Shown one piece after another: positions 28,479-38,071 of a stretch of 64,000 bases of DNA. Origin of the DNA: an uncultured Acetatifactor sp. (GTDB lineage: Bacteria; Bacillota; Clostridia; Lachnospirales; Lachnospiraceae). The notes beneath the pieces are model-generated. The model did not search any database and was not told the origin of the DNA. It saw only the letters and a program-made list of their open reading frames with translations. Position numbers and translations under genes: made by a program. Position 1 is the first letter of the stretch; each line of letters opens with the position of its first letter. The stretch spans positions 1 to 64,000 of the forward strand of contig CAKSAN010000003.1 of assembly GCA_934436435.1 (NCBI GenBank), in the 5' to 3' direction.

Positions 28479-29489
28479 ATGAATGCAGAGACAATGAAGA
28501 AAACAAAAAAACCCTTCAGCATGAAAAAATGGGTAAAGAGCAGGAACGGACAACAGACCATCGTCATCCTGTCCTTCATGATCATTCCCCTGCTTTTGCT
28601 GTTCGTGTTCACCTATCTTCCTTTTGGTGAGATGGTAAAATTCAGTTTTTATAAAATGAAATATGCTACCCCGGTAGACAAAAGACAGTTTGTAGGATTC
28701 CGGAACTACATTGATGTATTTAAAAAAGATGAATGCTTCAGCGCTTTGAAGCTGAGTCTTTATTATATGGCAGGAGCAATGGTGCAGCTGGCACTTGCAT
28801 TGTATCTGGCAACGATCCTCAGCTTTAAGACCAAGTTCGGCAATATGTTCAAGGGATTCATGTTCTTCCCTTACCTGATCAGTGGTATTGCCATCGGTTT
28901 TATCTTCAAATTCTTCTACACCAGAGGCTTCGTATTCGATACGGTATTACAGTGGTGTGGATTTAACTTAGAAAGTCTTCCGTACTGGCTGAAAGACAAG
29001 AGTGTTAACAATATCTCTCTGGTAGCTTCCTCCGTATGGCGTTATTACGGCAATAACATGGTACTCTTCATCGGTGCCATCATGTCCGTGGACTCCGAGA
29101 TGTACGAGGCGGCAGAGCTGGACGGTGCCAATAAATTCCAACAGTTTATACATATTATCTTACCCAGCATTAAGACCATTGTTACTCTGAACGTGATCCT
29201 GTCCATTACAGGTTCCCTGAGTGCATTTGATCCTCCCTACGTTATCACCAAGGGCGGCGGCGGAACCGCAACCTACTTCGTATTAATGGATAAGATCGCA
29301 CATACCAACCAGCAGGTAGGTCTGGCATCTGCCATGGCTGTGGTACTGTTACTGATTATTTTTGCAGCAACAATTTTACAGAAGCTCTTCTTCAAACTGG
29401 TATTTAGAAGCTCTGATGCGGACAATGAAGAATATACCAGAAGAAAACGTCTCAGAAGAGAGAGAAGATGGAAGAAGGAGGCAGTGTAA
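28479..29489 (+). CDS. ABC sugar-importer permease subunit 1 (MalF/UgpA type)
   Basis: A 336-residue inner-membrane permease with about six transmembrane helices after a basic cytoplasmic N-terminus. The cytoplasmic EAA loop that docks the ATPase is visible as YEAAELDGANKFQQFIHIILP (residues about 209-229). Start chosen at 28479 because GGAGG lies 8 nt upstream; a longer frame begins inside the intercistronic hairpin and is not credible. The next permease gene starts 1 nt after its stop. No ATPase gene is present in the operon, so a shared MsmK-type ATPase encoded elsewhere is expected. Confidence 0.93.
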   Translation: MNAETMKKTKKPFSMKKWVKSRNGQQTIVILSFMIIPLLLLFVFTYLPFGEMVKFSFYKMKYATPVDKRQFVGFRNYIDVFKKDECFSALKLSLYYMAGAMVQLALALYLATILSFKTKFGNMFKGFMFFPYLISGIAIGFIFKFFYTRGFVFDTVLQWCGFNLESLPYWLKDKSVNNISLVASSVWRYYGNNMVLFIGAIMSVDSEMYEAAELDGANKFQQFIHIILPSIKTIVTLNVILSITGSLSAFDPPYVITKGGGGTATYFVLMDKIAHTNQQVGLASAMAVVLLLIIFAATILQKLFFKLVFRSSDADNEEYTRRKRLRRERRWKKEAV

Positions 29490-29490
29490 G

Positions 29491-30357
29491 ATGGCAAAGA
29501 TGAAAACCAACCGTAAACATTACAGCGCAGGTGCTGTAATCTGGATCATCATTAAGTATTTCAGCCTGGTATTCTTCTCCTTCGTGGCACTTTTGCCCAT
29601 CGTATCCTGCGTCATCACGGCGTTCAAGACCGATGCAGAGTACCAGAGCACCAATGTAATGACCCTGCCGGAGAACTGGCTGAACTTCCAGAACTTTATT
29701 GACGCATTTAACCGCGCCAACATGGGCAGAGCATATCTGAACTCAGCGATCATCCTGGTATTTGTACTGTTAGGCTCCGTCTTGGTGGGAACACAGCTTG
29801 CATATGTGCTGAACCGCTTCAAGTTCCCCGGCAACGGACTGATCCGCAGCCTGTTCCTGTTCGCAACCCTCCTTCCCGGAATTGCCATGCAGGTATCTGT
29901 ATACCAGATTATGAGTAACCTTGGATTTATCAACCATCTGTATGGTTATATCATTATGAGTATGGGTACGGATGTTATCTCCATCTACATCTTCATTCAG
30001 TTCATGGAAAATATTTCGGTATCGCTGGACGAATCCGCATTTATCGACGGAGCCTCCTACTTTACCATTTACTGGAAGATCATTCTTCCGCTTCTGAAGC
30101 CTGCCATTGTGACATCTATGGTATTAAAGGGTGTAGGCGTGTATAATGAATATTATTGCGCCAGTCTGTATCTGCAGGACAAGAGGACTCTCGGTGTGGT
30201 TGCAACCTCCCTGTATACCTTCACCGGACCTCTTGGAAGCAAATACAATCTGATCTGTGCAGGTGTACTGATGTCTCTGCTGCCTGCCCTGATCGTATTC
30301 CTGCTCTGCCAGAAACAGATCTACAGTGGAATCACCTCCGGCGCTGTCAAAGGTTAA
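29491..30357 (+). CDS. ABC sugar-importer permease subunit 2 (MalG/UgpE type)
   Basis: A 288-residue permease with about six transmembrane helices. The EAA-like loop is DESAFIDGASYFTIYWKIILP (residues about 182-202). GGAGG lies upstream of ATG 29491 within the end of the preceding gene; longer frames in this reading phase overlap that gene by over 100 bp and lack a ribosome binding site. It pairs with the upstream permease to form the membrane channel of the manno-oligosaccharide importer. Confidence 0.93.
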   Translation: MAKMKTNRKHYSAGAVIWIIIKYFSLVFFSFVALLPIVSCVITAFKTDAEYQSTNVMTLPENWLNFQNFIDAFNRANMGRAYLNSAIILVFVLLGSVLVGTQLAYVLNRFKFPGNGLIRSLFLFATLLPGIAMQVSVYQIMSNLGFINHLYGYIIMSMGTDVISIYIFIQFMENISVSLDESAFIDGASYFTIYWKIILPLLKPAIVTSMVLKGVGVYNEYYCASLYLQDKRTLGVVATSLYTFTGPLGSKYNLICAGVLMSLLPALIVFLLCQKQIYSGITSGAVKG

Positions 30358-30378
30358 ATATAAAGGAGCGTGTGGAAC

Positions 30379-31563
30379 ATGAAAAATGCGGAAACAAAGA
30401 AAATGAGAGAAGAGATCAAAAAGCATCTGACCGAAGGAATCATTCCTTTCTGGAAAGGGATGCGGGATGACGAGTTCGGCGGTTATTACGGTTTTCTGGA
30501 CTACGATCTGAATCTGGATAAAAAAGCGGAAAAAGGCTGTATCCTGAACAGCAGGATCACCTGGTTTTTCTCCAACGCATATACATTGTTGAAGGACGAG
30601 AGTCTGTTGGAGGAAGCAAAGCACGGCTACGCTTTCCTGAAAGATCATTGTCTGGACAAAGAATATGGCGGTATCTACTGGTCCTTAAACTATGACGGAA
30701 CCCCGAAGGATACCACAAAACATACCTACAATCAGGCATTCTGCATCTATGCGCTGTCCTCTTACTATGAGGCCAGCGGGGATGTGGAAGCTCTGGAACT
30801 GGCAAAAAAGCTGTTTGCCCTGATCGAGACCACCTGTATGGATGAGGTGGGATATCTGGAAGCTTTCACCAGAGATTTTAAGCCCGAATCCAACGAGAAA
30901 CTGTCGGAGAACGGTGTGCTGGCGGATAAGACCATGAACACTCTGCTCCATGTCTTCGAAGCCTATACGGAACTGTACCGGGTATCCGGTGATGAAAAGG
31001 TGCGCAGACGCCTTCTGTGGATCATGGAGGTCTTCGCTGAGAAGGTTTATAATCCGAAGCTCCACAGACAGGAAGTATTTTTTGATAAGCATTACAATAC
31101 CATTCTGGATCTGCATTCCTACGGTCACGACATCGAGACCGCCTGGCTGATCGACAGAGGCTGCAAGGTTCTGGATGATCCGGAACTGACCCAGAAGATG
31201 TATGCCATCACGAAAGACCTGACCGCACAGATTTATAAGGTGGCATTCGACGGACACTCTCTGGCAAACGAATGTGACAGAGGTGTCGTGAATGTACACA
31301 GAGTCTGGTGGGTACAGGCGGAGACTGTGATCGGTTTCCTGAATGGCTATGAGAAAGAACCGGAGAAGACGGAGTATCTGGAAGCCGCTGAGAAGGAATG
31401 GGCATTTATCAGAGATCATGTGATTGATAAGAGATCCGGTTCCGAATGGTTCTGGGAAGTGGATCCGGAAGGAAATCCCTATCCCGGCCGCCCCATCGTG
31501 GAGCCTTGGAAATGTCCCTACCATAACGGCAGGATGTGCATGGAGGTTATGAAGAGATGTTAG
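30379..31563 (+). CDS. Cellobiose/mannobiose 2-epimerase (AGE family)
   Basis: A 394-residue (alpha/alpha)6-barrel enzyme of the N-acylglucosamine 2-epimerase superfamily, cellobiose 2-epimerase branch. Family marks are [13 protein letters not shown], a His-containing [12 protein letters not shown] motif, and WWVQAE followed by a C-terminal SEWFW. It should convert beta-1,4-mannobiose to mannosyl-glucose, the substrate of the phosphorylase encoded next. ATG 30379 is preferred over GTG 30370, which sits only 2 nt after the GGAG box. The 3' end overlaps the next gene by 7 bp, indicating coupling. Confidence 0.92.
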   Translation: MKNAETKKMREEIKKHLTEGIIPFWKGMRDDEFGGYYGFLDYDLNLDKKAEKGCILNSRITWFFSNAYTLLKDESLLEEAKHGYAFLKDHCLDKEYGGIYWSLNYDGTPKDTTKHTYNQAFCIYALSSYYEASGDVEALELAKKLFALIETTCMDEVGYLEAFTRDFKPESNEKLSENGVLADKTMNTLLHVFEAYTELYRVSGDEKVRRRLLWIMEVFAEKVYNPKLHRQEVFFDKHYNTILDLHSYGHDIETAWLIDRGCKVLDDPELTQKMYAITKDLTAQIYKVAFDGHSLANECDRGVVNVHRVWWVQAETVIGFLNGYEKEPEKTEYLEAAEKEWAFIRDHVIDKRSGSEWFWEVDPEGNPYPGRPIVEPWKCPYHNGRMCMEVMKRC

Positions 31564-32732
31564 AGCGATATTATGTAGAAAAAGAGAAGCAGGAAAAGCT
31601 GCTTTCCCGTAAAAATGTAAAGTCGGATTTCTACAACGGTATTTACGACCGTTACGAATATCCGGTTCTGACCAGAGAACATATTCCCCTGACCTGGAGA
31701 TATGATCTCAATCCCAAGACCAATCCCTATTTCATGGAGCGTCTGGGTATCAATGCGGTCATGAATTCCGGAGCCATTGAATTAAACGGCAAGTATTATC
31801 TGGTAGCCCGTATCGAGGGCAATGACAGAAAGTCTTTCTTCGGCGTGGCAGAAAGTGACAACGGTGTCGATGGTTTCCGTTTCTGGGACTATCCTATCCT
31901 GCTGGATGATACCTGTCCGGAAGAGACCAATGTCTACGACATGCGTCTTACCAAGCATGAAGACGGTTATATCTACGGTGTGTTCTGCTCCGAGAGCAAG
32001 GATACCTCCGTAAATGATCTGTCCGCAGCAGTAGCAGCTGCCGGCATTGTAAGAACCAAGGACTTAAAGCACTGGGAGAGACTGGAGAATCTGAAGACCC
32101 TTCGTTCCCCCCAGCAGAGAAATGTAGTGCTGCATCCGGAATTCGTAGATGGCAAATATGCTTTCTACACCAGACCGATGGATGACTTCATCGAGACCGG
32201 AAGCGGCGGAGGAATCGGTTTCGGACTGTGCGACGATATCACCCATGCTGTCATCGACGAGGAGCGTATGACCAGCCTGCGGAAGTATCACACCATCACC
32301 GAAGCCAAGAACGGTGCGGGAGCTACCCCCATCAAGACAGACAAAGGTTGGATACATATCGCACATGGAGTACGTAATACCGCAGCCGGTTTACGTTACG
32401 TCATTTATGCTTTTGCCACGGACTTAAAGGATCCGGCAAAAGTGATCGCAGAGCCCTCCGGCCTGCTGATCGGCCCCAGAGGGGATGAGAGAGTGGGAGA
32501 TGTTTCAAACGTAGTATTTACCAATGGTGCTATCGCGAATGAGAAGGGGGAAGTCTTTATCTACTATGCATCCAGCGATACCCGTATGCATGTGGCAACT
32601 ACTACCATAGATAAGCTTGTGGATTATGTATTCAACACCCCTTCCGATCCCGGAAGAAGCGTGGAGTGTGTGGCACAGAGATGCGAACTTATCCGCAAAA
32701 ATGAGGAGTATTTAAAACAAGAGGCGCGATAA
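31557..32732 (+). CDS. GH130 subfamily 1 4-O-beta-mannosyl-glucose phosphorylase
   Basis: A 391-residue five-bladed propeller enzyme of GH130. It phosphorolyses beta-1,4-mannosyl-glucose to mannose 1-phosphate and glucose. The catalytic Asp is Asp128 in [19 protein letters not shown] is a subfamily-1 phosphate/sugar-binding mark. Start set at ATG 31557 by GGAGG 10 nt upstream; the frame opening at 31536 lies deeper in the epimerase gene. Located directly after the epimerase that makes its substrate. The order epimerase, GH130_1, GH130_2 matches characterised mannan loci of Roseburia and Ruminococcus. Confidence 0.93.
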   Translation: MLERYYVEKEKQEKLLSRKNVKSDFYNGIYDRYEYPVLTREHIPLTWRYDLNPKTNPYFMERLGINAVMNSGAIELNGKYYLVARIEGNDRKSFFGVAESDNGVDGFRFWDYPILLDDTCPEETNVYDMRLTKHEDGYIYGVFCSESKDTSVNDLSAAVAAAGIVRTKDLKHWERLENLKTLRSPQQRNVVLHPEFVDGKYAFYTRPMDDFIETGSGGGIGFGLCDDITHAVIDEERMTSLRKYHTITEAKNGAGATPIKTDKGWIHIAHGVRNTAAGLRYVIYAFATDLKDPAKVIAEPSGLLIGPRGDERVGDVSNVVFTNGAIANEKGEVFIYYASSDTRMHVATTTIDKLVDYVFNTPSDPGRSVECVAQRCELIRKNEEYLKQEAR

Positions 32733-32753
32733 AAGTGCAGAAATGAGGACAAT

Positions 32754-33776
32754 ATGAGCAAAGTAAAGATGATCAGCCCTGCCGTACCCAATGTACCCTG
32801 GCAGGATAAACCCGAAGGCCATACCGGAGCACCGGTATGGAGATACAGCGAAAACCCTATCATTGGCAGAAATCCCGTAGAAGGAGTAGCCAGAATCTTC
32901 AACAGTGCCGTAATGCCTTACGGTGACGATTTCATCGGCGTATTCCGCGGAGAGCAGGTCAACGGTATTCCTTATATCTACTTAGGACGCAGTAAGGATG
33001 CCATTCACTGGGATTTCGACAAGAATAAGATTCCCTTTGTAGACGAAGAGGGCAAGCCTTTCATGCCGATCTACGCATACGATCCCAGACTGGTAAAGGT
33101 GGAAGATACCTATTACATCATCTGGTGTCAGGATTTCTACGGTGCAGCCATCGGTATTGCGAAGACCACGGATTTCAAGACTTTCGTAAGAATCGAGAAT
33201 CCGTTCCTTCCCTTCAACCGTAACGCTGTACTGTTCCCCAGAAAAGTACATGGCAATTTCATGATGCTGTCCCGTCCTTCCGACAGCGGACACACTCCTT
33301 TTGGAGATATATTTGTCAGCGAGAGTCCTGATATGGTATACTGGGGAAAGCACAGACACGTGATGGGCAAATCCTCCGAATGGTGGGAGTCCTTAAAGAT
33401 CGGTGGAGGCGCAGCTCCCATTGAGACCTCCGAAGGATGGCTTCTGTTCTACCATGGTGTCAGCGGAACCTGTAACGGTTATGTGTATTCCATCGGTGGA
33501 GCGATTCTGGATATCGACAATCCTTCCATCGTGAAATATCGTTGTGAGAATTTCCTTCTGACTCCGGAAGAGTGGTATGAGGAGAGAGGATTCGTACCGA
33601 ATGTATGCTTCCCCTGCGCTACCATTCATGACTCCGAGAGCGGAAAGATCGCCATTTACTATGGCGCAGCAGACAGCTATGTCGGACTGGCATTCACAAC
33701 CATTGATGAAGTGGTTGACTATATCAAAGAACACAGCGTGGTCAGCACAAGTGATACGGAAGAAGGCAGAAGGTAG
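32754..33776 (+). CDS. GH130 subfamily 2 beta-1,4-manno-oligosaccharide phosphorylase
   Basis: A 340-residue GH130 propeller enzyme. The catalytic Asp is Asp110 in YAYDPRL. GVFRGEQVNG and HTPFGDIFVSES are typical of the manno-oligosaccharide phosphorylase subfamily, which trims longer chains from the non-reducing end to give mannose 1-phosphate. It lies 21 bp after the GH130_1 gene in the same operon. A perfect 10-bp hairpin follows the stop codon. Confidence 0.92.
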   Translation: MSKVKMISPAVPNVPWQDKPEGHTGAPVWRYSENPIIGRNPVEGVARIFNSAVMPYGDDFIGVFRGEQVNGIPYIYLGRSKDAIHWDFDKNKIPFVDEEGKPFMPIYAYDPRLVKVEDTYYIIWCQDFYGAAIGIAKTTDFKTFVRIENPFLPFNRNAVLFPRKVHGNFMMLSRPSDSGHTPFGDIFVSESPDMVYWGKHRHVMGKSSEWWESLKIGGGAAPIETSEGWLLFYHGVSGTCNGYVYSIGGAILDIDNPSIVKYRCENFLLTPEEWYEERGFVPNVCFPCATIHDSESGKIAIYYGAADSYVGLAFTTIDEVVDYIKEHSVVSTSDTEEGRR

Positions 33777-33781
33777 AAGTA

Positions 33782-33806
33782 AAGGACCCGCGTAATGCGG
33801 GTCCTT
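33782..33806 (+). terminator. Hairpin between GH130_2 and the signalling-esterase fusion gene
   Basis: AAGGACCCGC and GCGGGTCCTT form a perfect 10-bp stem with loop GTAAT. CTGTTT follows, a weak U-run, so partial termination is likely. It implies that the fusion gene is expressed below the phosphorylase genes. Confidence 0.65.
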
Positions 33807-33836
33807 CTGTTTATGAAATTCTTATGGAGACAGCGT

Positions 33837-36800
33837 ATGATGGAAAAAGAGGAACTGCTTACCAGAATTGAAGGGCTGGAACAGGAACTGGCGGAAGAAC
33901 GTATCAGACGGAAAATCACTGAGGATAATTCCGACTGTGCGCTGTGGGAGTATGAAATTGCAACGAAGAAATATGTGCTTTCCAGAAAACTTGGGGGAAA
34001 ATGGAGCACAACCAATATGGTCATCGACAATTATCAGGAGAAGATGCACAGCTGGGGATTCGTACATCCTGATGACTGGGGCAGGTTTGATGCTTTTTGC
34101 GAGGCCATGGACCGCGGAGATGAGCATATCTGCTACGAAGTCCGCCAGGTCAGCGACGAATCCGTATTTGTCTGGTTCCGGTATGTAGGGATTCCGGTGT
34201 TTGACAAGGATCACAAGCCCTATAAAATCATGGGTAAGACTCTGGATATTACGGAAGAGAAGAAGAACCGGGAATTATTGGAGCAGAAGGCAGAGAGGGA
34301 CTCCCTGACGGATCTGTACAATAAGGCGAAGATGCGGAAACTGGTGGAAAAATATATCCGTCAGGCAGATGCAAAGGAAGAGGGAGCCTTTCTGATCATA
34401 GACATTGATGATTTCAAATCCGTCAATGATACTTACGGACATCTGTACGGGGACGAAGTGCTGGTCAAGATTGGCAATGCCCTGTTAATGAGTACGGGAA
34501 TGGAGGATTATGCGGGCCGCATCGGCGGGGATGAATTCTGTATTTTCTGCCGTGGGGAAAATGCGGGCCAGCATGCCGTGGAGACGGCGGAGCGGGTCTC
34601 CAGGATGGCGGATCGTATTCATCTGTCCGGCAGACGGGTGACGCTGAGTATGGGGATCTCCCAGTATCCGGAGGATGCCACCAGCTATGAGGAACTGTAT
34701 CAGAAGGCCGATCAGGCATTATACCGGGTAAAACACAGCGGTAAAAATGCGTTCAGCGTATATGATAAGAACTATAATTATGCGGATTATACTTCCGGAC
34801 GAAAGGAAACAGACCGGGATGCCAAGCGTGAGGACGCCGGTAAAAAGAACATCTTTATCGAGCGTGACATCTTTGACTATGCGTTCCGCATGATGTCTTC
34901 GGAGCAGAACCTGAAGGCGGCTTTTAAGAAGATCTTTTTCGAGTTGGGAATCCGTTTCCAGCTGCAATATTTCGGACTGATCCGTTACAGAGATCAGAAA
35001 GCGGAAGTGTATGATGAGTGGAGCAAACGAAAAGATCCCATTGCACTGGATTTTTATACGGGTATCTGGCCGGAACTGGAGAAATATTTTAAGGAACACA
35101 GCTTCTACATGCATCACAACGGATTGATGATCCCCATTTATGAGGAGAATCAGCTGTCCATGGTGACTCTGATCCAGAGCAGCATGGAAGGACATCAGTG
35201 GACGGAGGCGGAATGCGAGATCCTGTCCACCATGACCCGCATGATGGAGAGCTATCTGAACCGGGAGGAATATGCAGGGAACGGATCGGAGAGAGAACCG
35301 GAAAATCAGGGAATGACTATTGCGGGAACCGAAACTCCGGAGAGCTTCTCCGGGAAGCTGGAACAGATTCTTCCCTGGCAGAGCGGTCAGTATGCGGCGG
35401 TATTTCTGGGAATCCGGGACTATGACGAGATCTGCGAGAAGATGAGTGAGGAAGTGCAAAACAGTCTGCTCTTCCATCTGGGAACACACATTCACAAACA
35501 CCTGAAGGGACAGGAAATGGTGTGTCATGTGAAGAAGGACGAATTCCTGTTGCTTCTGGACAACAATCTGGAGGCTGCGGCGGAGAAGATCGGCCACATT
35601 ATGATCATGTTCGAAGCCATGATCGGTGACAAGTATCCGGATATTCCCATCAAGCTTTACAGCGGTATCTATTATCTGGAATCCAGGGGGTATCGGCCGG
35701 AGGAGATCTTCCGGATCGGCAAGACACTGAAGAACAAGGCAAAACGCTATTGCACCCTGGAGAACAGTATTTACGAGAACCGCAAAAGTGCGGGCAATGT
35801 CATTGATAAAGAGGCCGGCATTCTGAATCGTGGTAACCTGACGAGACTAAAAAAATTCCTGAACCGCGCAGCCAAAGGGGAGAGGTTGACGGTGGGATTC
35901 ATCGGCGGATCCATTACACAGGGATTTGCAGCTACAGATGCGGACAAATGCTATGCAGCGCGGACAGTGGCCTGGCTTCGCAAAATATTCCCGAACGCGG
36001 AGTTTGATTATGTGAATGCCGGGATCGGAGCCACCAATTCCCAGTTTGGTGCGGCAAGAGTACAGGAAGACCTGTTGCGCAGACTGCCGGATCTGGTAAT
36101 GGTGGAATTTTCCGTGAATGACCACAGCACACCCCATGACAGGGAGACCTATGAAGGACTGGTACGCCAGATCTACGGCAGCAGCAGTCATCCGGCCATG
36201 GTGCTCTTACACAGTGTCTATTACGATACCGGGAAGAGTGCGGCGTATTATCATGCACAGATCGGAAGATATTATGAACTGCCCTGTGTGAGCATGCAGA
36301 ACAGTATCTATCCCGCGGTGGCAGCGGGCAGACTGCCGGTGGAGAAGATCACGGCGGATTTTCTGCATCCCAATGATCTGGGGCATGAACTGATGGCCTC
36401 TGTGATCACGAATTTCCTGGAAAAGGTGATCCACGATAAATCGGAAGAGAAGGAAGAGATCTTCCCGGAGCCTTTGACCGAGAATTCCTATGAGCATTGC
36501 AGCAGACTGCAATATTTCAATTCCACGCCGGAGAAGAGCGGATTTGAGGAAGATATGACGCCCCAGCGGGAGATCACCGATATTTTCCGCAACGGATGGA
36601 TCGCCGGGGAAAAGGGAGCTTATTTAAAGTTCACTTTCCGGGGAACCGGTGCCGCCGTGCAGTATCGCAGGGTGAAGGACGGACCGGCACCCGTCGCTAC
36701 GGCAGTGGTGGATGGAGATCCGCAGACGGCATGTGTTCTGGACGGAACCTTTGACGAGACCTGGGGAGACAAGATGCAGCTGACTACGGTGGCGGAGCAT

Positions 36801-36917
36801 CTGCCCTATGGAGAACATCAGATATGTGTGGAAATTACCGAGACACATGCAGAGGACCGGGCAGAGTTCTATCTGGTGTCATTGATCGTATCCGGGGTGA
36901 GGGAAACGAAGGATTGA
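33837..36917 (+). CDS. Fusion of PAS-GGDEF-GAF-like-degenerate GGDEF signalling domains with a CE17-like SGNH acetyl-mannan esterase
   Basis: A 1026-residue soluble protein with no signal peptide or membrane helix. In order: coiled start, PAS-type domain (about 20-140, WEYEIATKKYV ... WFRYVGIPVFD), GGDEF domain (about 150-310) with intact RIGGDEF (residues 230-234) but Gly in place of the Arg of the RxxD inhibitory site, a GAF-like region (about 335-470), a second GGDEF-like domain (about 490-640) whose signature is KKDEF and so probably not catalytic, an SGNH esterase (about 655-875), and a C-terminal beta domain like CBM35 (about 890-1020). Esterase residues are Ser692 in GGSITQG, Asn761 in FSVND and Asp841/His844 in DFLHPND. 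Start fixed at 33837 by GGAG 8 nt upstream; earlier starts lie in the terminator hairpin. No in-frame ATG or ribosome binding site exists at the esterase junction, so the two halves are made as one chain. Deacetylation of imported acetylated manno-oligosaccharides is inferred from family and context. Confidence 0.9.
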   Translation: MMEKEELLTRIEGLEQELAEERIRRKITEDNSDCALWEYEIATKKYVLSRKLGGKWSTTNMVIDNYQEKMHSWGFVHPDDWGRFDAFCEAMDRGDEHICYEVRQVSDESVFVWFRYVGIPVFDKDHKPYKIMGKTLDITEEKKNRELLEQKAERDSLTDLYNKAKMRKLVEKYIRQADAKEEGAFLIIDIDDFKSVNDTYGHLYGDEVLVKIGNALLMSTGMEDYAGRIGGDEFCIFCRGENAGQHAVETAERVSRMADRIHLSGRRVTLSMGISQYPEDATSYEELYQKADQALYRVKHSGKNAFSVYDKNYNYADYTSGRKETDRDAKREDAGKKNIFIERDIFDYAFRMMSSEQNLKAAFKKIFFELGIRFQLQYFGLIRYRDQKAEVYDEWSKRKDPIALDFYTGIWPELEKYFKEHSFYMHHNGLMIPIYEENQLSMVTLIQSSMEGHQWTEAECEILSTMTRMMESYLNREEYAGNGSEREPENQGMTIAGTETPESFSGKLEQILPWQSGQYAAVFLGIRDYDEICEKMSEEVQNSLLFHLGTHIHKHLKGQEMVCHVKKDEFLLLLDNNLEAAAEKIGHIMIMFEAMIGDKYPDIPIKLYSGIYYLESRGYRPEEIFRIGKTLKNKAKRYCTLENSIYENRKSAGNVIDKEAGILNRGNLTRLKKFLNRAAKGERLTVGFIGGSITQGFAATDADKCYAARTVAWLRKIFPNAEFDYVNAGIGATNSQFGAARVQEDLLRRLPDLVMVEFSVNDHSTPHDRETYEGLVRQIYGSSSHPAMVLLHSVYYDTGKSAAYYHAQIGRYYELPCVSMQNSIYPAVAAGRLPVEKITADFLHPNDLGHELMASVITNFLEKVIHDKSEEKEEIFPEPLTENSYEHCSRLQYFNSTPEKSGFEEDMTPQREITDIFRNGWIAGEKGAYLKFTFRGTGAAVQYRRVKDGPAPVATAVVDGDPQTACVLDGTFDETWGDKMQLTTVAEHLPYGEHQICVEITETHAEDRAEFYLVSLIVSGVRETKD

Positions 36918-36991
36918 CAGCGGACAAGAGAGTTATTAGTATAAAGAAGAGGATATGAGGGGCAAAATTGAAGAAAGCAGGAACAGAAAAC

Positions 36992-37927
36992 ATGAATAAA
37001 GATATTATATTTTTAAATCCGGTATGCACTCATAACATCTGGGGAGGCACCCGGTTAAACAGAGAGTTCGGTTACCCTATTGAGGGGGATGACATCGGTG
37101 AGTGCTGGGGCATCAGCGCCCATCCCAACGGAGACGGTACTGTGGCAAGTGGCGCCTATAAGGGGATGAAGCTGTCCGAGTTGTGGGAGAAGCATCCCGA
37201 GCTGTTCGGTGACACGGGAATGGATCGTTTCCCGCTGCTCATCAAGATCATTGATGCGAGGGATGACCTCAGTATTCAGGTGCATCCAAATGATGAGTAT
37301 GCGAAGGTACATGAGAACGGATCTCTGGGCAAGACCGAGTGCTGGTTCATTCTGGATTGTAAAGAGAATGCCACGCTGGTAGTCGGACACAATGCCCAGA
37401 CCAAAGAAGAGCTGGAGAAAATGATTCATGAGGGCAGATGGAAGGAATTCATCCGTGAGATCCCCATTAAGCCCGGCGATTTCATCCAGATCGATCCCGG
37501 TACCGTACACGCCATCAAGGGCGGTACATTGCTCCTTGAGACCCAGCAGAGCAGTGACATCACCTATCGCGTGTACGATTATGACAGATTGAGCAACGGC
37601 AAGCCCAGACAGCTGCACATCGCCCAGAGCATCGACGTGATTACAGTTCCCGCCAAATCCGCGGACGACAGTGTGGTGCATACGGAGAAGAAGGAGGATG
37701 CGATCCAACAGCTGATCCACTGCCCTTATTACACAGTATACCGCATTGACGTGGAGCACCGTGTGGAGACCTGGCAGGATAAGGCCTTCGTTCTTATGAG
37801 TGTCGTCGAAGGAGAAGGCACTCTGAACGGCACCCGTCTGAAAAAAGGCGATCACCTGATCCTGCCCGACGGTTACGGCAAGGTAGAGTTACAGGGCAAG
37901 ATGCAGATCATTGCATCTACGATCTAA
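36992..37927 (+). CDS. manA: Class I mannose-6-phosphate isomerase
   Basis: A 311-residue zinc enzyme that interconverts mannose 6-phosphate and fructose 6-phosphate. Metal-site and family marks: QVHPNDEYA (about 95-103), KTECWFIL and IDPGTVHAIKGG (about 165-176). It completes the mannan route after phosphomannomutase, which is not encoded here. The start is uncertain: ATG 36992 (AGGA 9 nt upstream) fits the family N-terminus IIFLNPV, while TTG 36968 with GAGGGG upstream would add 8 residues. A terminator follows. Confidence 0.95.
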   Translation: MNKDIIFLNPVCTHNIWGGTRLNREFGYPIEGDDIGECWGISAHPNGDGTVASGAYKGMKLSELWEKHPELFGDTGMDRFPLLIKIIDARDDLSIQVHPNDEYAKVHENGSLGKTECWFILDCKENATLVVGHNAQTKEELEKMIHEGRWKEFIREIPIKPGDFIQIDPGTVHAIKGGTLLLETQQSSDITYRVYDYDRLSNGKPRQLHIAQSIDVITVPAKSADDSVVHTEKKEDAIQQLIHCPYYTVYRIDVEHRVETWQDKAFVLMSVVEGEGTLNGTRLKKGDHLILPDGYGKVELQGKMQIIASTI

Positions 37928-37938
37928 GTATATGACAG

Positions 37939-37980
37939 ACAGTCCCGTCGCCATTGAAAGTGGCGGGGCTGTTTTCTTTT
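37939..37980 (+). terminator. Rho-independent terminator after manA, end of the mannan locus
   Basis: CAG-CCC-CGCCA pairs with TGGCG-GGG-CTG (two small bulges) around TTGAAAG, followed by TTTTCTTTT. Confidence 0.8.
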
Positions 37981-38071
37981 GTAAATTTTACCGCTTTATT
38001 GCAGAAAAGCCCGGAAATGTATATAATAAAACCGTATTTAATATGGAACAGAGCAATGAGGAATAGAAACA

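Noticed and set aside
33795-33836. Upstream in-frame start of the signalling-esterase gene
   Set aside because: ATG 33795 lies in the loop of the terminator hairpin and lacks a ribosome binding site; ATG 33837 has GGAG at good distance.
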